Below, in pieces: positions 1-7,630 of a DNA stretch of 37,868 nucleotides. Origin of the DNA: Selenomonas sp. (GTDB taxonomy: Bacteria > Bacillota_C > Negativicutes > Selenomonadales > Selenomonadaceae). The position numbers and the translations under genes were made by a program. The stretch is from positions 1 to 37,868 of the forward strand of contig NZ_JAILPX010000069.1 in assembly GCF_024699275.1 (NCBI RefSeq), in the 5' to 3' direction. Within the stretch, counting starts at the first letter, position 1; the number at the start of each line of letters is the position of its first letter. Under the pieces are notes generated by a model. That model was not told where the DNA came from. It saw only the letters and a list, made by a program, of their open reading frames with translations, and made no database searches.

Positions 1-997
1 CGTTCGGCACCATGCTTTGGAATTTGTAACAGGGAAATTCCTTGCCATCTTTACCAATACGGCGATGGGCAAAGATTACATTGCCTTTGTTGTCAATTGC
101 TACCAGCAATGCCACTATTGCAATAATCGGCAGTATCAACATGCCGCCACAAATCGTACAAACTAAATCAAAAGTTCGTTTGTAAATTTTATTACGTCGC
201 ATAGCCAGATTATTACGCAGATGAAGCATCAGGATTTCCTCGGTGAAAAGCACCTGTGCTTCTACGCCCATCATGGGTGTGCCAATCAAATCCGGTACAT
301 AAGACAGATTGCGTACATGGGGCTGAACGGTGGTTATGAGCTGCTGTAATTTGTCACGCTCCATCCCTGGTGTCGTAATGATAACGTTCTGTACATGGCT
401 GTTTTCCACAATTTTCTCTGCTTCGTTGATTTTTCCCAGCAGCTTGTATTTATTGGGGATTTTGTCGGAAATCGGATCATCATCCAAAAAGCCAATAACA
501 TGGTACCGATACCCCAAGTCATCTTGAAAGTAGTGTAAGGCCCGTTCTGCTGTCTTACCTGCACCTACGAAAATCACATCTTCATATAGATGATGACGTT
601 TTTTACAATAAAAATTGATTAGGAATCGTTCCGTAAGCAGCAGCAACAGCATCAAGAGCCAAAAAACAACAAAAAACGACCGCGCTGCCTGCCAGGTGGT
701 GAAAAAGTAAATCGCCACAATACAGGCCAAAACGCCAAAACTTATCGCGTAAAAGATATTCTTGACAGTATAGATAAACGGCTGCATGGTACTGTATGCC
801 TTGGATTGGGCCAGAAACAGGACAAAGGTCAGCGGCAGCCACACGTATACATAGGCATTCGAAACAGACAAGTCATAGAGCGTTATCGCCAGATAACTTG
901 TCAACCCAATTGTCAGATAATCTGCTCCTATAAAAATAAGCGGCGTCATATAACGCCTAAACTGTTGCCCCAGGGCGCCTGCTTGCATCCGTTCCAT
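1..997 (-). CDS. WbaP-type polyprenyl glycosylphosphotransferase (3' end cut by window)
   Basis: Membrane enzyme that would transfer a sugar-1-phosphate from a nucleotide sugar to undecaprenyl phosphate, the first step of O-antigen or exopolysaccharide repeat synthesis. About 332 codons are visible and the frame runs off the left edge. The N-terminal ~120 residues hold four or five hydrophobic helices. A nucleotide-binding (CoA-binding-like) domain follows, with VIFVGAGKTAE and GFLDDDP. A further hydrophobic helix (ICGGMLILPIIAIVALLVAI) then opens the catalytic domain, where RRIGKDGKEFPCYKFQSM matches the start of the bacterial sugar transferase core. The catalytic C-terminus lies outside the window. 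ATG at 997 lies 21 bases after the stop of the small RHH gene, so the two are probably co-transcribed from the promoter at 1329-1357. Family assignment is firm; the sugar is unknown. Confidence 0.88.
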   Translation of the reverse strand, partial: MERMQAGALGQQFRRYMTPLIFIGADYLTIGLTSYLAITLYDLSVSNAYVYVWLPLTFVLFLAQSKAYSTMQPFIYTVKNIFYAISFGVLACIVAIYFFTTWQAARSFFVVFWLLMLLLLLTERFLINFYCKKRHHLYEDVIFVGAGKTAERALHYFQDDLGYRYHVIGFLDDDPISDKIPNKYKLLGKINEAEKIVENSHVQNVIITTPGMERDKLQQLITTVQPHVRNLSYVPDLIGTPMMGVEAQVLFTEEILMLHLRNNLAMRRNKIYKRTFDLVCTICGGMLILPIIAIVALLVAIDNKGNVIFAHRRIGKDGKEFPCYKFQSMVPN

Positions 998-1018
998 TAC
1001 TGTCCTAAAAATCCTTTC

Positions 1019-1189
1019 TCAGTTTTTTTCTTTTCTCATGTTACTAAGCGCATACTCACAACACTGTTTTACCAGGTTGTTTACCGATACATGCTCATGT
1101 TCCGCCACCTTAGTAAGTTCCTCCAACAGACTGGATGGCAAGCGAAACGTTTTATTTAGCATTTCCTCATTCTGTTGTACTTGAAACAT
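1019..1189 (-). CDS. Small ribbon-helix-helix (Arc/CopG-like) regulator, 56 aa
   Basis: Short gene opening MFQVQQNEEMLNKTFRLPSS and ending NMRKEKN. A beta strand with alternating residues (KTFRLPSSLL) followed by two predicted helices (LEELTKVAEHEH, then VSVNNLVKQCCEYAL) is the Arc/MetJ/CopG fold, in which the strand of a dimer contacts the DNA major groove. An AAGGAGAGGA ribosome binding site precedes ATG 1189. It sits 21 bases upstream of the sugar transferase and ~130 bases downstream of a strong promoter that carries 10-base direct repeats, the usual operator layout for this fold. I infer an autoregulated repressor of the polysaccharide operon; no binding data support this. Confidence 0.8.
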   Translation of the reverse strand: MFQVQQNEEMLNKTFRLPSSLLEELTKVAEHEHVSVNNLVKQCCEYALSNMRKEKN

Positions 1190-1304
1190 CGTATCCTATT
1201 CCTCTCCTTACCATAACTTTGCAAAGTCTAACCTATCGCGCCTACAATTCTAATTTGTAATGCATTTGTTCCTATTTATGTTGCATTATATATCCAATTC
1301 ACGA

Positions 1305-1340
1305 TATATGTGTCGTTTTGCAACTCTTATTATATGTGTC
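1305..1340. repeat. Paired direct repeat TATATGTGTC at the RHH-operon promoter
   Basis: TATATGTGTC occurs at 1305-1314 and again at 1331-1340, 26 bases apart; the match continues as 14 of 16 bases through TTTG. The second copy covers the -10 element of the minus-strand promoter and the first lies just downstream of the predicted start of transcription. Direct repeats of this kind suit a ribbon-helix-helix repressor, but the XRE gene at 1440 could also encode the binding protein. Confidence 0.55.
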
Positions 1341-1357
1341 AATTTGTTGTAAGTCAA
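1329..1357 (-). promoter_or_regulatory. Sigma-A promoter of the RHH and sugar transferase genes
   Basis: Reading the minus strand, TTGACT (1357-1352), a 17-base spacer and TATAAT (1334-1329) give a near-consensus promoter. Transcription should start near 1322, leaving a ~130-base leader before the RHH gene. Confidence 0.78.
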
Positions 1358-1439
1358 TACCGTTAGTTTCGTTTTGGCGCATTTTCTACCACAGACGAAA
1401 AAACTCCCCTATAATGAAGGTATTCTCTATAGGTGAGGA

Positions 1440-1850
1440 GTGATTCATATCGAAAACAAACTGCAAGGGTTCCGGGAATTACATGAAATGAAGCAGCAGG
1501 ATGTGGCCGATACCCTGGGTGTCAGCCGTTCTACCTATGCCAATTATGAAACAGGGCGCCGGGCGCCTGACATCGACCTGCTGATGCGGTTAGCCGATCT
1601 CTATGGCATAACATTAGACGAATTAACTGGTCACGCATCGAAACAATCCCCGCGTATCCAGCTGACCAATCAGGCTTTGCGTTTACTCAAGAGTTTCAAT
1701 CAATTGCCAGCCGCTGTGCAGGAATGGTATATTGCCCATATGGCCCTGGATGCAAAAATGGCACAAGATTCATTGAAGCCAACGACTTCAACTTACCAAT
1801 ATGAACAGCCCCTTATTTCCATTGTTGCCGATAACGACCATAAAAAATAG
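1440..1850 (+). CDS. XRE-family helix-turn-helix regulator, 136 aa
   Basis: Cro/C1-type DNA-binding protein. The helix-turn-helix covers about residues 8-62, with QQDVADTLGVSRSTYANYE as helices 2 and 3 and DIDLLMRLADLYGITLDELTG closing the domain. The remaining ~70 residues match no domain I recognise and probably mediate oligomerisation or ligand sensing. The start is uncertain: GTG 1440 fits the frame and a TGA sits six bases upstream, but the AGGTGAGGAG ribosome site abuts it. A TATAAT -10 lies at 1410-1415 with no clear -35. It is divergent from the RHH/polysaccharide operon and convergent with the MFS gene, and its target is not evident. Confidence 0.85.
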   Translation: MIHIENKLQGFRELHEMKQQDVADTLGVSRSTYANYETGRRAPDIDLLMRLADLYGITLDELTGHASKQSPRIQLTNQALRLLKSFNQLPAAVQEWYIAHMALDAKMAQDSLKPTTSTYQYEQPLISIVADNDHKK

Positions 1851-1886
1851 GCGTTTCGATTTCCAAAGAATCGAAACGCCTATTTT
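1844..1886. terminator. Bidirectional intrinsic terminator
   Basis: A perfect 18-base-pair stem (1844-1861 with 1869-1886) with a 7-base loop; the arm ends are A-rich on one side and T-rich on the other. It lies between the convergent XRE and MFS genes and can serve both. Confidence 0.88.
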
Positions 1887-1909
1887 CTTCTCTATATAAC
1901 TTTGTCGGA

Positions 1910-3247
1910 TTATTCCGTTACGAAGGCGGCTTCTTCCTCTGCCTTCAACTGCGCCATATCTTCACGCACAGCACCATTCCAACGGTATTTCACCGTCAAT
2001 ACCAATAATGCTGCTCCCAGCATGAAAGCTGCCATAATATAGTAGCCTAAATCGAAGGATCCCGTATTGGTCTGCACCCAGGCCATCATATTGGGGCCTA
2101 CCCAGCCGCCGATATTGCCACAGGAGTTGATGAGAGCCACCGAAGCGGCTGCTGCAGGTCCCGTCAGGAAGGTGGTGGGTATGGTCCACCATACCCCCAT
2201 AGCCGCATAGATGCCGATTGCCGATAAGCACACCAGGAACAAAGCCATCCCCATGCTATCCACCAGCGGGGAACAGCCAAGGCCAATGGCACCAACCAGC
2301 AGTGCTCCAGCCACATGCCATACCTTATCCCCGGTACGGGTGGATGTGTAGCCAATCAATACCTGTACCACGAGCGCCGCCAGCATGGGGATGGCAATGG
2401 CACCGCCCAGAAGGCTGGTGGACCAGCCGGACAGCCCTTTAAGCACAGTGGGCATCCAGAAGTTGAAGCCCCAGAAGCCCACAACCCAGAGGAAATAAAT
2501 TAAGCAAAGCTTCAAGACTTTTGGTTCACAGAATGCCTGCCAAACGGTGTATTTCTTCACCCGGTGCATGGCTGCCTGTTCTTCTGCGTAAACCTTATTG
2601 AGATATTCCTTCTCCTCTTCCGTCAGCCAATGGGCCTGGTCGGGACGGTCTTTCACCGCAAAGAAAAAATACACGGCAAAGGCCAGCGCTGGCAAGGCCT
2701 CCAGAATAAAGAGTTCCTGCCAGCCATGAAGACCAAATAAGGAGGTTTCCAGCAGTACACCAGCCAACGGAGCACCGACAATGGTGGAAATAAGCAGCGA
2801 AGTCAACATCAAGGAAGTCGCTCTTGCCCTTTCCCCGGCCGCAAACCAACGGGGAAACAGCACGGAATAGATGACCGGATACAAGCTGGCTTCTGACGCC
2901 CCCAGCAGGAACCGGCACAGGTAAAATTCCGATGGTGTTTTCACGAAGGCCATATACACGCACACCAATCCCCAGGTGAACATGATGCGGGCAATCCATT
3001 TTGTTGCCGAGAATCTGGCCGCCACCAGCGAGCCCGGCACTTCAAAGAGCAGATAACCGATGAAGAAAATCCCCGCCCCCATGCCAAAGATTTCTGGTGT
3101 CAGCCAGGGCATATCCTCCGTCATGGTGAGCTTGGCATAGGCCACGTTCACCCGGTCAATGCAGGCAATAATGGATACCAGAAATACCGGCAGGATGATG
3201 CGCCAATCCCGTTTGCGCTTGAGTCGTTGTAAATCCAGAGCTTCCAT
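1910..3247 (-). CDS. MFS transporter, ACS (anion:cation symporter) family, 445 aa
   Basis: Twelve-helix inner-membrane transporter. ACDRVNVAYA-type sequence after helix 1 (IDRVNVAYAKLTM) and the GYLLFEVPGSLVAARF segment are characteristic of the ACS family, which usually moves organic anions such as sugar acids or carboxylates. A cytoplasmic loop near residues 200-240 divides the two six-helix halves. Length is normal for the family. ATG 3247 has GGGAGG eight bases upstream. The gene stands alone downstream of a T-box with an AUC specifier and its terminator, so expression should rise when uncharged tRNA-Ile accumulates. That points to isoleucine, a related branched-chain amino acid, or a keto-acid precursor as cargo. 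The cargo is inferred from regulation only. Confidence 0.87.
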   Translation of the reverse strand: MEALDLQRLKRKRDWRIILPVFLVSIIACIDRVNVAYAKLTMTEDMPWLTPEIFGMGAGIFFIGYLLFEVPGSLVAARFSATKWIARIMFTWGLVCVYMAFVKTPSEFYLCRFLLGASEASLYPVIYSVLFPRWFAAGERARATSLMLTSLLISTIVGAPLAGVLLETSLFGLHGWQELFILEALPALAFAVYFFFAVKDRPDQAHWLTEEEKEYLNKVYAEEQAAMHRVKKYTVWQAFCEPKVLKLCLIYFLWVVGFWGFNFWMPTVLKGLSGWSTSLLGGAIAIPMLAALVVQVLIGYTSTRTGDKVWHVAGALLVGAIGLGCSPLVDSMGMALFLVCLSAIGIYAAMGVWWTIPTTFLTGPAAAASVALINSCGNIGGWVGPNMMAWVQTNTGSFDLGYYIMAAFMLGAALLVLTVKYRWNGAVREDMAQLKAEEEAAFVTE

Positions 3248-3280
3248 AATGATTCCTCCCTAAAATAAGTTCAGATAAAT

Positions 3281-3587
3281 AAAAAAAGCCCGCCCCTCAA
3301 AGGGACGGACTCATTATCCGTGTTACCACCCAAATTCCCTGCTAAGAATTCCGCAGGGCACTCTACTACGTACCAACATACGCGGCCTCTGTAACGGGAA
3401 GCCCCCGTGACCACTTACTGGTTTTGACGAGTCAAAACCGTTCAGCGCCATATCTCAAGGATGATTTTCTATTCCCGCTGGACTATCGGCTTACACCATA
3501 CCCGATTCGCTAGGAGTCTGCTCGAAAATGTACTCTTTCCTCTCATTGACCGTATATTCAATATGGATTATTGTTTTTCTTGATACA
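3281..3587 (-). promoter_or_regulatory. T-box riboswitch, probable isoleucine specifier (AUC)
   Basis: The minus-strand leader of the MFS gene holds the T-box parts in order. Stem I has the AGUA-containing internal loop and a terminal loop with GGTGTAAG. The specifier loop is GAAA-AUC-AUCCUUGAG, with AUC at 3465-3463, placed as in the glyQS T-box (GAAA-GGC-AUUCUUGAG). Stem III is CCCTGC/GCAGGG (about 3334-3360). The antiterminator bulge is GGGUGGUAAC (about 3322-3331), where UGGU can pair with ACCA of a tRNA with discriminator A, as in tRNA-Ile. The terminator is a 10-base-pair stem at 3288-3310 followed by seven Ts. Uncharged tRNA-Ile should stabilise the antiterminator and switch the transporter on. 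Confidence 0.9.
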
Positions 3588-3593
3588 TGTGTT

Positions 3594-3622
3594 ATCTTAG
3601 CACCTAAGTGTAAAGTTGTCAA
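3594..3622 (-). promoter_or_regulatory. Promoter of the T-box leader
   Basis: On the minus strand TTGACA (3622-3617), 17 bases, then TAAGAT (3599-3594). Predicted start near 3587, about 30 bases before stem I. Confidence 0.75.
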
Positions 3623-3722
3623 CACCTTATTGAAAAAGCAGGAAAAAGGGTATTAAGGGGCGAATTAGAGAAGAGAAGGTTTATTTTGCATTTTTCTTTT
3701 GACGCTTTAAGGAGGCGATTTT

Positions 3723-4997
3723 ATGGGCGTTTTTGCCGCCACTGTATTCGTTTTGATGTATGCCATCATCGTATCGGAAAAAATCCACCGCACGGTAGCT
3801 GCCATGCTGGGTGCAGTCATCATGATGCTGGCCGGAGTTCTTTCCATTGACACTGCGCTGCATCATGTGGACTTCAACACCTTGGGTTTGCTCACCGGCA
3901 TGATGATTCTCGTGGGGATTACCAGCCATACCGGACTCTTTGACTATGTAGCCATCTGGGCCGCCAAAAAGGCCAAAGCCGAACCCAAGAAGCTTTTGAC
4001 CTATCTGGCTCTGATTACCGCTGTATTCTCGGCTTTGCTGGACAACGTGACCACGGTGCTGCTGATGGTACCCGTTACCTTCAGCATTACCCACAAACTG
4101 CACCTGAAGCCCATGCCCTTCCTGATTACGCAGATTCTGGCTTCCAATATCGGCGGTACCGCCACCCTTATCGGTGACCCGCCGAACATCATGATTGGCA
4201 GTGCCGTCAAGGAACTGACCTTTATGGCCTTTATCGAAAATCTGGCCCCCATTGCCATCATCAATATGATTGTGGTCATCCTGATTATGGAGTTCTTCTA
4301 TCGGAACAGTCTCAAAACCAAACCGGAACTGCAGCAGGAGATTATGGCTATGGATGAAAAAGAAGCCCTCAAGGACAGGCGGCTGCTGGCACGCTCCCTG
4401 TTCGTCCTGGGGCTTACCATTCTGGGATTCTTTACCCATTCCTTCACCCATATCGAATCTTCCCTGATGGCTCTGACCGGGGCGTTCCTGTTGCTGCTGT
4501 TAGCCGGCGGCAGCCATCATTTGGTGGAGTCCTCGCTGAAATCCGTGGAATGGGCCACCATCTTCTTCTTCATCGGCTTGTTCATTGCCGTAGGCGGCCT
4601 GATTGAAACGGGCATCATCGGCGAACTGGCGAAAAAAGCCGTAGAGATTACCGGCGGCGATGTGACAGCCACTTCACTCTTGGTACTTTGGCTCAGCGCC
4701 ATTGTCTCTTCGGTCCTGGACAACATCCCCTTCGTAGCCACCATGATTCCTTTGATTCAAAATATGGGGGCCATGGGCGTAGCCAATCTGGATCCCATCT
4801 GGTGGAGCCTGGCCCTGGGTGCCTGCCTAGGGGGTAACGGTACTCTGGTGGGTGCCTCTGCCAATCTGATTGTGGCAGGTCTGGCTGCTGACCGGGGAGT
4901 AAAAATAACCTTTATCAATTACTTCAAGGTGGGCTTCCCCATCATGCTGCTGACCATCCTGCTTTCCACCGTATACGTTTATTTGCGTTATCTGTAA
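3723..4997 (+). CDS. ArsB/NhaD-type ion transporter, 424 aa
   Basis: Inner-membrane secondary transporter of the ion transporter superfamily, the group that contains NhaD sodium/proton antiporters, ArsB and the P protein. The two related halves each carry a re-entrant motif: SALLDNVTTVLLMVP near residue 100 and SSVLDNIPFVATMIPL near residue 330. The signatures GGTATLIGDPPNIMIG and GGNGTLVGASANLIVAG complete the two substrate-binding elements. About eleven membrane helices are visible. ATG 3723 follows AAGGAGG. A weak TTGAAA / TATTAA pair (3630-3656, 15-base spacer) may be its promoter. The last ten bases overlap the end of the convergent VWA gene, with no terminator between. Ion specificity (Na+/H+, dicarboxylate or oxyanion) cannot be told. 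Confidence 0.82.
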   Translation: MGVFAATVFVLMYAIIVSEKIHRTVAAMLGAVIMMLAGVLSIDTALHHVDFNTLGLLTGMMILVGITSHTGLFDYVAIWAAKKAKAEPKKLLTYLALITAVFSALLDNVTTVLLMVPVTFSITHKLHLKPMPFLITQILASNIGGTATLIGDPPNIMIGSAVKELTFMAFIENLAPIAIINMIVVILIMEFFYRNSLKTKPELQQEIMAMDEKEALKDRRLLARSLFVLGLTILGFFTHSFTHIESSLMALTGAFLLLLLAGGSHHLVESSLKSVEWATIFFFIGLFIAVGGLIETGIIGELAKKAVEITGGDVTATSLLVLWLSAIVSSVLDNIPFVATMIPLIQNMGAMGVANLDPIWWSLALGACLGGNGTLVGASANLIVAGLAADRGVKITFINYFKVGFPIMLLTILLSTVYVYLRYL

Positions 4998-6679
4998 GCC
5001 AGGAGTTCCTGTTCCAGCAGATTTCCCACCTTTTCTGCCATGCTGGACAGGTCATGCAGGCAAATATAATCGTCCCCATAGATTTTCTGGGCCGCCTCTG
5101 TTACGATGGGTCCAGTCAATACGCTGTTCACCAGCGCCAATACCTGAAAGCCCTGCTCCCGAAGGAACTTCACGCCTAAGGATGCATCCTCCAGAGCAGC
5201 GCTTCCCCCATATAAACGATCCGACCCCAGCCCCTGGGCAGGAATCCCCTGCTCGTCGCTGGGGTCGGCGTCTGTCAGTACAAAAAGCAAAGTTCTGCCA
5301 TGGGGCATCCTGCCCCCGAGTTCTGCCACAGCCCGAAAAGCCAGCCCATCCCGATTCCAGCCCTGGGCCTTATAGGAAAGGATCCCCAGGGCTGCGTTAT
5401 CTGAAAAAGCCTTCAGCATGCGCAACACCGTACAGCCGCCCTGACTGAAAAACGACACCGCCGCCAGCCGGATGCCGGCCTGTCCCAAGGCCATTGCCAG
5501 CAGGTACGCCTGAACAGCAATCACCGCCTGCCGTCCTTGACGGGAATCAGAAGCATCCAGCAGGAGCACCACGGAAAAATCGCCTAAACTGTCCTTTTCC
5601 AGAGCTGTAAATACCCGGCTGTCCTGTAGCTTCAAACCGCGCCAAACCTGTGAAATATCCAGCCGTCCACTGCGGGCTGGCAGGTGCAAAGGCTGGCTGC
5701 GCAGCTGCAGCGCATTCTGCAGCCGTTGCGCCAGTTTCTGCAGTTCCGTACGAAACCGCACCTGCTGCTGATGGAAAAATTCCAGGTTCTCCGGCTGGAT
5801 GTTCTCCACATTCTTCGTAAACCAGAGCTGGGATGCACTATGTATCCCCCGGCAAAACCGCGCTTCTATATCCACCTGCCGTTCCGGGCTAAACAGCGCT
5901 GCACCATAAAGCCGGGTCAGCTCCTCAGCAGTATGCCGCCCCTGTTTCCCTATGGACCAAAAAAACTTTCGCCTGCCGGTTGCCTGCATACCACCAAACA
6001 ACTGTAACTGCGCTGCCCCTTCCTCTCCATAACGGCTATGCAGGGGAAAAAGCTTTTGCAGCAATATTTTAAGTTTCGGTGAAAGGGAAAAATGCCAAGC
6101 CTTACGAGGCGCACTGTAAAAATGAACGCGGAAAAATCTCTTGATAATCGCCTCCATGGCAGCCTGCATATCCTCTGTATTCATCTGCCCGGTAAACTTC
6201 AAAGCCTGATAGATTTTTCTATCCCAGGGATTCAGCAGCCCCGGCTTCTGTCCCAAGATTTCCCGGCAGCGGGCGCATTTGAGACTGTGGGCCAGCTCCT
6301 GCCGCATCATCAACTGTTGCAGGGATAAATCCACATCTTCCGCCAGAAAACGTACCGCATGCTGACGGCGCAAATCTGCCAATACAGGACGCAAGGGCAA
6401 TTCCCGTTCATACGCAGCAGACTCCAGCCCCAGCCAAAACAATTCCGTAAAGAGTTCCCCCAGCAGGGAGCAATCTAAGGTGTCGTGAATATAGCTCCGG
6501 AGTTTTTCCACATCATAATGACGGTGAACCAACCCCACAATGGAATTGCGGTACAGATCCGGTTCACCGTCAGCATAGAAGGACAAAAACTCCGGCCGGA
6601 AGTCATAGGCTCCCGCCGCTGTCCATACGATATTCAAGGCGCGTTTTTGCCGTTGTGCATGGAGGTTTTCATCGTTCAT
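4988..6679 (-). CDS. VWA (CoxE-like) domain protein, partner of the adjacent MoxR ATPase, 563 aa
   Basis: Last gene of the mqn operon. The C-terminal ~200 residues form a von Willebrand A domain: VVLLLDASDSRQ (near residue 370) supplies the DxSxS metal-ion site and LFVLTDADPSDE supplies its distal aspartate. The N-terminal half is helical and includes CARCREIL and many basic residues, but no domain I recognise. Such proteins work with MoxR AAA+ ATPases as chaperones that remodel or metallate a client enzyme (CoxD/CoxE, NorQ/NorD, CbbQ/CbbO). An in-frame TTG at 6694 exists, but ATG 6679 has GGAGG at the right distance and overlaps the MoxR gene by 11 bases, so it is chosen. The client is unknown. 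Confidence 0.8.
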   Translation of the reverse strand: MNDENLHAQRQKRALNIVWTAAGAYDFRPEFLSFYADGEPDLYRNSIVGLVHRHYDVEKLRSYIHDTLDCSLLGELFTELFWLGLESAAYERELPLRPVLADLRRQHAVRFLAEDVDLSLQQLMMRQELAHSLKCARCREILGQKPGLLNPWDRKIYQALKFTGQMNTEDMQAAMEAIIKRFFRVHFYSAPRKAWHFSLSPKLKILLQKLFPLHSRYGEEGAAQLQLFGGMQATGRRKFFWSIGKQGRHTAEELTRLYGAALFSPERQVDIEARFCRGIHSASQLWFTKNVENIQPENLEFFHQQQVRFRTELQKLAQRLQNALQLRSQPLHLPARSGRLDISQVWRGLKLQDSRVFTALEKDSLGDFSVVLLLDASDSRQGRQAVIAVQAYLLAMALGQAGIRLAAVSFFSQGGCTVLRMLKAFSDNAALGILSYKAQGWNRDGLAFRAVAELGGRMPHGRTLLFVLTDADPSDEQGIPAQGLGSDRLYGGSAALEDASLGVKFLREQGFQVLALVNSVLTGPIVTEAAQKIYGDDYICLHDLSSMAEKVGNLLEQELLAYR

Positions 6680-7616
6680 CGCTATCCTCCGCAAAGAACT
6701 GTTCCCTGCCCCAGTCTGCCGGCAGACGCAAAGCCACGAGGTCTTCCACCAGTGCCCGTTCCTGGGAATCGAAGCATTTTCCCGACAGCCCCATGGAAAG
6801 GGCCTGTCCGGCAGAAATCCCCAAACGAATTAGCCGCAGGGCCTCCAGTAAGCCCCGCAAATCCAAGGCCCGCCCGGAAATTTCCTTCGCCTCATATTTT
6901 TGCCGCAAATCGAGAAACAAGGCGGCCAGGGTACGGGCTGCTTCTTCCCGCAGCCCAGGAAATTCAACTTGAAACAGAGAGATGAGCTCCGCTTCTCCGG
7001 GCACTGGCATATGCAGGACCACAAACCGGGACAACAGTGCTTCATTAAGTTCCCGGGTGCCGCCGTAACCATAATTCATGGTGGCAATAAACCGGGCAGC
7101 AGGATGCAGAGTCAGCCGGTCATATCCCGGTACCTCCAACAGCCGTCGATGGTCCAACAGAGAATGCAGCACAGCCAAGGCTTCGTTACGGGCCATATTG
7201 ATTTCATCCAGGATGCATACGCCCCCCGCCGTCACACAGGCATGAACGGGGCCTGGACGAAAACACACTTCTCCCTGGCGAAAAGTATCCATGCCAATGA
7301 GATACGAAGCATCCACATCAATGTGGAAGGAAACATTCCAGGCTGGTCTGCCCAGCAGCTGGGCCAGACTTTCCGCTAGGATATTCTTGCCGGTGGCTTT
7401 CGGTCCCACCAGCAAAAGATTCGCCCCGGCTAGCAATGCCGCCAGCCCCGCGTTTAGAATCTCCCTGCCGAAATAAGGATAGCGGGGACCCTGAATAGGG
7501 CGCGGGCCCTGCCAGGGATATTCCAGCCGAAAAGTCTCTGCCCTGGCCAGTAGTTCCTGATCCATGCCCTGCTTCCTGTAAAACGCCTGCATTTCTTCGC
7601 CTGTCAACGCCCTCAC
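6669..7616 (-). CDS. MoxR-family AAA+ ATPase, 315 aa
   Basis: AAA+ ATPase of the MoxR class. The Walker A loop is GPKATGKN near residue 71, with Asn where Thr or Ser is usual. Walker B is GGVCILDEINMA, sensor 1 is FIATMNYGYGGT, and LNEALLSRF provides the arginine finger. C-terminal helices form the lid. It pairs with the VWA protein, with overlapping reading frames, and lies 14 bases downstream of the phosphorylase gene. The start is ambiguous: GTG 7616, TTG 7607 (after TGAGGTGAGGG) and ATG 7592 are all possible. The Asn substitution occurs in some MoxR relatives and need not abolish ATP binding, but ATPase activity should not be assumed. Confidence 0.85.
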   Translation of the reverse strand: MRALTGEEMQAFYRKQGMDQELLARAETFRLEYPWQGPRPIQGPRYPYFGREILNAGLAALLAGANLLLVGPKATGKNILAESLAQLLGRPAWNVSFHIDVDASYLIGMDTFRQGEVCFRPGPVHACVTAGGVCILDEINMARNEALAVLHSLLDHRRLLEVPGYDRLTLHPAARFIATMNYGYGGTRELNEALLSRFVVLHMPVPGEAELISLFQVEFPGLREEAARTLAALFLDLRQKYEAKEISGRALDLRGLLEALRLIRLGISAGQALSMGLSGKCFDSQERALVEDLVALRLPADWGREQFFAEDSDER

Positions 7617-7630
7617 CTCACAGCTTCCGC

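Noticed and set aside
806..1159. Plus-strand frame of 117 codons near the left edge
   Set aside because: It is antisense to the RHH gene and the sugar transferase, both of which have ribosome sites and family motifs.
3630..3656. Promoter TTGAAA / TATTAA for the ion transporter gene
   Set aside because: The 15-base spacer is too short for a confident call; only mentioned under the gene.
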